Source: Acidobacteriota bacterium (GTDB lineage Bacteria > Acidobacteriota > Thermoanaerobaculia > Multivoradales > Multivoraceae). Taken from it: 64,000 nucleotides of DNA. Positions 60,830 through 64,000 of this stretch are shown piece by piece (positions within the stretch are counted from its first letter, which is position 1; each line of letters begins with the position of its first letter). The translations under genes and the position numbers were made by a program. The notes beneath the pieces are model-generated. The model did no database searches. It was not told the origin of the DNA and saw only the letters and a list, made by a program, of their open reading frames with translations. Location: positions 248,001 through 312,000 of the forward strand of contig JAPPCR010000023.1 of NCBI GenBank assembly GCA_028875725.1, given 5' to 3'.

Positions 60830-61288
60830 TCAGGTCGGGGGCGGTTCAGGAACGCGGATCGGTTCCTCGTCGAAGCGGGAACGGTCGTTGCTGAGCCGCC
60901 AACTCCGCTCGTCCCTGGCGCGGCCCTCGCGCACCGAGACGATCAGGTAACTGTAGCCCGGCCAGGCGTGGTCCCGGTCGAAGTCGCTGGGCCGCGACGG
61001 GTGATCCGGGTGCGAGTGGTAGTAGCCGACCACGTCCAGGCCGTCCGCGCGCGCCTCCCGCTCGGTCCGCAGGATGACCTCGGGCGGGATCAGGTAGCGG
61101 TTGTGGCGGCTCTCGTCCTCGCGCGTGTTCTCGGCGCCCACCAGCCGCGCCACCCGGGCCAAAGACGCCCCATCATCGCCGGCAGCCTTCTCGCTGCTGC
61201 CGACCAGGATGCCGCAGCACTCCTCCGGGTACGTCGCCTCGCCGTGGGCGCGGATGCGGGCCAGGTCGCCCTGGGACAGCTCGATCAT
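60830..61288 (-). CDS. mec: JAMM-domain peptidase, Mec type (CysO-cysteine peptidase)
   Basis: 152 residues. The JAMM+ zinc centre is complete: the Glu in YPEECCGILVG (near 23) and HSHPDHPSRPSDFD (near 92, His-x-His-x10-Asp). Mec in Mycobacterium removes cysteine from the C-terminus of the carrier CysO. The gene lies between cysM (2 nt upstream) and the CysO-MoeZ fusion (37 nt downstream), giving the full CysO pathway in one operon. Cytoplasmic. Confidence 0.92.
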   Translation of the reverse strand: MIELSQGDLARIRAHGEATYPEECCGILVGSSEKAAGDDGASLARVARLVGAENTREDESRHNRYLIPPEVILRTEREARADGLDVVGYYHSHPDHPSRPSDFDRDHAWPGYSYLIVSVREGRARDERSWRLSNDRSRFDEEPIRVPEPPPT

Positions 61289-61290
61289 CC

Positions 61291-62298
61291 TCAGTCCTCG
61301 TCCCAGAACGGTTCGGACAGGTACTTGTCGGCGCCGTCGCAGAGGATGGTCACCACCACGGCGCGCTCCCCGGCCTCGGCCGCGCGCTCGGCGATCCGCC
61401 GCCCGGCGACCACGTTCGCGGCCGCCGAGATGCCGACGAGCAGGCCGTTTCCGCGGGCGAGCGCCTTGATCTCGGCGTAGGCGTCCTCGGTGCTGACTTC
61501 CGTCTCCTCGCTGGCGATCGAATCGTCGTAGATCGCCGGCACAAGGGCGCTCGGCATGTGCTTCATGCCCTCCAGCCCGTGGAAGGGACCGTCCGGCTGC
61601 ATCGAGATGAGCCGGACCCCGGGAGCGCGTTCGGCCAGGTACCGGGCCGTGCCGCAGAAGGTGCCGCTGGTGCCAAGACCCGCGACGAAATGGGTGAGCC
61701 GGCCCTCCGTCTGCATCCAGATCTCGGGGCCGGTGGTCTCGAAGTGAGCCCGCCAGTTGGCGGTGTTGCTGTACTGGTCGACGTAGCAGAACGCCTCCGG
61801 ATCCGCCTCGATCATCCGGCGCGCCTCGCGGATCGCGCCGTCCGAGCCTTCCATCGGATCGGTCAGGACGAGTTCGGCGCCGAACGCGCCGAGAGTGCGG
61901 CGGCGCTCGATCGAGGCGTTCTCCGGCAGGCAGAGCGTCACGCCTACATCCATCGCCGCGCCGATCATGGCGAGCGCGATACCGGTGTTGCCCGAGGTCG
62001 CGTCCAGGACCCGCCGGCCGCCGTCGAGCTGGCCGGCGTCCCGGGCTGCCAGCATCATGTGACGCGCCGGCCGGTCCTTGACCGAGCCGCCGGGATTCGC
62101 CATCTCCGCCTTGGCCAGAAGCTCCGATCCGAGTTCCCGAGCGGCCGGTCCGAGGACGTGGCTCAGGTCGAGCAGAGGCGTGTTGCCGATCCGCGACAGG
62201 AGACGCCGCGCGCCGTCGGCGAGCCCCTCCGGAATCGGCGGGCCGGCCAGCTCCACAACGGCTGCTGCGTACTCGCTGGAAGCGGATTCGGCGATCAT
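61291..62298 (-). CDS. cysM: Cysteine synthase, CysM type
   Basis: 335 residues of the beta family of PLP enzymes. The PLP lysine is in ANPGGSVKDRPARHM (near 75), the substrate loop is DATSGNTGIALAMIG, and the phosphate-binding loop VAGLGTSGTFCG follows near 195. CysM enzymes of this context use O-phosphoserine and thiocarboxylated CysO, which fits the downstream mec and CysO-MoeZ genes. ATG 62298 is chosen because the family aligns from about ELAGPP onward. The upstream in-frame CKCERCGQQF segment belongs to no recognised domain. Divergent from the oxidoreductase gene. Confidence 0.9.
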   Translation of the reverse strand: MIAESASSEYAAAVVELAGPPIPEGLADGARRLLSRIGNTPLLDLSHVLGPAARELGSELLAKAEMANPGGSVKDRPARHMMLAARDAGQLDGGRRVLDATSGNTGIALAMIGAAMDVGVTLCLPENASIERRRTLGAFGAELVLTDPMEGSDGAIREARRMIEADPEAFCYVDQYSNTANWRAHFETTGPEIWMQTEGRLTHFVAGLGTSGTFCGTARYLAERAPGVRLISMQPDGPFHGLEGMKHMPSALVPAIYDDSIASEETEVSTEDAYAEIKALARGNGLLVGISAAANVVAGRRIAERAAEAGERAVVVTILCDGADKYLSEPFWDED

Positions 62299-62468
62299 CA
62301 ACGTTTCCCTACCAAGACGATTGCCCCCGTTCCACCAGAGCCGCCGAAGACAACTCGCAACGGACTCCGGCGGGCGGCTCCGGGCAAGCCGCGGCGCGGG
62401 GACCGGGAATTGTTGACCACATCGCTCACATTTACAACCGGCGGGCTGCATGGCGCCGCGCGTGTCGA

Positions 62469-62485
62469 TAGTCTTCCCCGCCATG
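62469..62485 (+). promoter_or_regulatory. Leaderless-type promoter of the molybdopterin oxidoreductase gene
   Basis: TAGTCT (62469-62474) lies 8 nt before ATG 62483, and no ribosome site is present between them. Confidence 0.45.
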
Positions 62486-63109
62486 AACGATGTCCCGAGG
62501 CGCGGCGACGACCGGATCCCTCCCGGCCAGTACGTCACGAAGAAGTGGCCGGTGCTGTCCGTCGGCGACACGCCGGAGGTCGATCTGGCCGGCTTCGAAC
62601 TGCGGCTGTTCGGCCGCGTCGAGGCCGAGCACGCGTTCGACTGGCGAACGCTTCAGTCGCTGCCGCGGCGCGAGGTGACGGCGGACTTCCACTGCGTCAC
62701 CCGCTTCTCGACGCTTGACAACCCGTGGTCCGGGTTCGCGACCCGGGACGTGCTGGGGGCGGTTGCGCTGTCTCCGGACGCTACACACGCGATGATCCAC
62801 TGCTACGGCGGCTACACGACGAACCTGCCGCTCGACGACCTGCTCTCCGAGCACGCGTTGTTCGCGGACCTTCACGGCGGCGAACCGCTGGCGCCGGATC
62901 ATGGCGGGCCGCTCCGGCTCGTGGTGCCGCATCTCTACGCCTGGAAGAGCGCGAAGTGGGTTTCGGGCGTCGAGTTCCTCAACGCCGATGAGCGGGGCTT
63001 CTGGGAGGAGAACGGGTACCACACCTACGGAGACCCGTGGGCCGAGCAGCGGTTCTCGTCGCAGGAGACGCGGCAGGCGTGGCAGGTGCGGAGATCAGTC
63101 GGTCTCTAG
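62483..63109 (+). CDS. Sulfite oxidase-like molybdopterin-dependent oxidoreductase
   Basis: 208 residues of the sulfite oxidase/YedY fold. The molybdenum ligand Cys is in TADFHCVTRFSTLDNPWSG (near 72), and MIHCYGGYTTNLPLDDLL plus LVVPHLYAWKSAKWVSGVEF form the cofactor-binding core. There is no Tat signal, haem domain or dimerisation domain, so it is the short cytoplasmic type of unknown substrate. It depends on molybdopterin and lies 5 kb from the MoaD-MoaE fusion. Its end overlaps the convergent argR by 15 nt. Confidence 0.88.
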   Translation: MNDVPRRGDDRIPPGQYVTKKWPVLSVGDTPEVDLAGFELRLFGRVEAEHAFDWRTLQSLPRREVTADFHCVTRFSTLDNPWSGFATRDVLGAVALSPDATHAMIHCYGGYTTNLPLDDLLSEHALFADLHGGEPLAPDHGGPLRLVVPHLYAWKSAKWVSGVEFLNADERGFWEENGYHTYGDPWAEQRFSSQETRQAWQVRRSVGL

Positions 63110-63553
63110 CAACGCTGCAAGGGACTCGCGGATGCGGTCGCGGGCGGCGGCGCTCTTGAGGACCAGGAGAACGGTGTCGTCGCCGGCGATCGTGCCGGCG
63201 ACGTCGGGCCAGTCGGCCTGGTCGATCACGACGGCCAGCGCGTTCGCGTTGCCGCTGCGCGTCTTCAGCACGAGGAGCGCCTCGCCTTCGCTGACGCCGG
63301 TCACGAACATCCGCATGGCGCGCTCGACATCGGGTCGGACCGGTCCCGCGGCCTGCTCCGCCGGCGCGTAGCGGAAACCGCCGCCCGCCAGGGGCACCTT
63401 CAACAGGCCGAGCCGGCGCACGTCGCGCGACACGGTGGCCTGGGACACCTGGAAGCCGCGGCGGCCGAGGGCGCGCACCAGGTCTTTCTGGCTCGACACC
63501 GGCCGACGGCCGATGATGTCCAGGATGGCGCCGTGACGGATCGCGGTGGTCAT
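63095..63553 (-). CDS. argR: Arginine repressor
   Basis: 152 residues. The N-terminal winged helix (SSQKDLVRALGRRGF, VSQATVSRDVRRLGL) and the C-terminal arginine-binding trimerisation domain (GNANALAVVIDQADW, GTIAGDDTVLLVL) are the standard ArgR parts. It senses arginine and controls arginine genes. ATG 63553 overlaps the argH stop (ATGA), so it is the downstream partner in an argH-argR operon. Confidence 0.95.
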   Translation of the reverse strand: MTTAIRHGAILDIIGRRPVSSQKDLVRALGRRGFQVSQATVSRDVRRLGLLKVPLAGGGFRYAPAEQAAGPVRPDVERAMRMFVTGVSEGEALLVLKTRSGNANALAVVIDQADWPDVAGTIAGDDTVLLVLKSAAARDRIRESLAALLETD

Positions 63554-64000
63554 GAGCCGGCTCCGGGAATCGTCTCCGCAAGGAGCGCGCCCTCCACGTG
63601 GGCCCGGTAGATCGGCGGCGGCTCCTGCGACTCCAACCACCGTCGATCCGCCGCGAGCCGCTCGTCCATCTCGTCGATCTGCTCGCGGACCCGTTCCGGC
63701 GCCGGCCCGCCGTAGCTTCGATGGGCGGCGAGCGAGGCCTCCGGCCGTAGCGCGGCCAGCAACCCCTCCCGGTCCTCGATCTCCGGCACGAGCTCCTCGA
63801 GATCCGAGGCCGGAAGCTGCCACAGCTCCACACCACGCTCGCCGGCGGCGCGGACCACGGCGCCGGTGCGCTCATGGGCGCTGCGGAACGGCACGCCCGC
63901 CGCGGCCAGGAGATCGGCCAGATCGGTGGCGGTGATGTACGCACCCTCCAGCGCCGCCGCCATCGCCTCGCGGTCGAACTCGAGACTCTCGCCCAGCACC
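63550..64000 (-). CDS. argH: Argininosuccinate lyase, C-terminal part
   Basis: The 3' end of a gene that begins beyond the window; about 150 residues are visible. ALEGAYITATDLADLLAAAGVPFRSAHE is the conserved ArgH C-terminal block (in two short motifs), followed by the SYGGPAPERVREQI helix. The tail after that is longer than usual (about 40 residues, ending AETIPGAGS). The catalytic core with the GSSxMPxKxN loop is outside the window. It overlaps argR by 4 nt. Confidence 0.9.
   Translation of the reverse strand, partial: VLGESLEFDREAMAAALEGAYITATDLADLLAAAGVPFRSAHERTGAVVRAAGERGVELWQLPASDLEELVPEIEDREGLLAALRPEASLAAHRSYGGPAPERVREQIDEMDERLAADRRWLESQEPPPIYRAHVEGALLAETIPGAGS

Noticed and set aside
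62299-62571. N-terminal extension of cysM with CKCERCGQQF, looking like a zinc ribbon
   Set aside because: The downstream ATG at 62298 fits the CysM family start; the extension overlaps the divergent oxidoreductase promoter and has only one CxxC-like pair.
1-64000. tRNA, rRNA, CRISPR arrays and intact insertion sequences
   Set aside because: Searched by eye for T-loop motifs, direct-repeat arrays and transposase sequence; none was found.

Overview
The window is about 64 kb of very GC-rich, densely coded bacterial DNA with no rRNA, tRNA or CRISPR that I can see. It looks like a Gram-negative chromosome: a TorF-type outer-membrane barrel, lipobox and Sec signal peptides, an ECF sigma/anti-sigma pair and a sigma-54 activator. 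The secreted FG-GAP protein carries a tandem N-terminal domain that I associate with uncultivated Acidobacteriota (Thermoanaerobaculia-like). That phylum is a guess, because no marker here fixes it. Many genes overlap by 4 nt (ATGA/GTGA), and several genes without a Shine-Dalgarno have a -10 hexamer 6-8 nt before the start codon, which suggests leaderless mRNAs.

Layout. 0-7.6 kb: MsrA end, small membrane protein, YbjQ, a deoxyhypusine-synthase-like protein, a NifA-type sigma-54 activator, a palindromic element, a TorF porin with a near-consensus -24/-12 promoter, an enoyl-CoA hydratase, and an ECF sigma/anti-sigma/PDZ operon. 7.7-18.4 kb: FAD/NAD(P) protein, acyl-CoA ligase, class III aminotransferase, GlyRS, MFS transporter, alkyltransferase-like protein, FGE-like lipoprotein, HMG-CoA synthase. 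18.5-24.6 kb: a coupled minus-strand operon (cobalt nitrile hydratase beta, alpha, His-rich accessory protein, FolD, M28 peptidase), divergent from a second aminotransferase. 24.7-26.6 kb: a small accessory patch with a self-regulated-looking Fic protein, an Mrr-like fragment and a broken DUF433/DUF5615 toxin-antitoxin pair.

26.7-49.7 kb is mostly housekeeping: TPP enzyme, Abhydrolase_10 protein, sugar epimerase, a giant GlmS-like protein, nitrilase, SLC13 permease, the coupled dksA-like/holA/mutM chain, RlmH divergent from a hydrolase-fold protein, type-2 IleRS, phosphomannomutase, YugP protease, thymidine kinase and an A-type Fe-S carrier. 49.7-56.8 kb is an accessory region of lower GC: a collagen-like membrane protein, a DUF2235 lipase-like protein, an FG-GAP secreted protein and an AbiE toxin-antitoxin locus whose toxin gene is split by a frameshift.

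56.9-64 kb is a sulfur/molybdenum cluster: a MoaD-MoaE fusion, HAD phosphatase, YgfZ, then cysM, mec and a CysO-MoeZ-rhodanese fusion, a molybdopterin oxidoreductase, ArgR and the end of ArgH. Two separate ubiquitin-like sulfur carriers here are N-terminal fusions with an internal Gly-Gly, next to a JAMM peptidase of the family that cleaves after such motifs. I consider this, the sigma-54 regulator/porin unit, the alanine-rich DksA fusion and the giant GlmS-like protein the most interesting parts.
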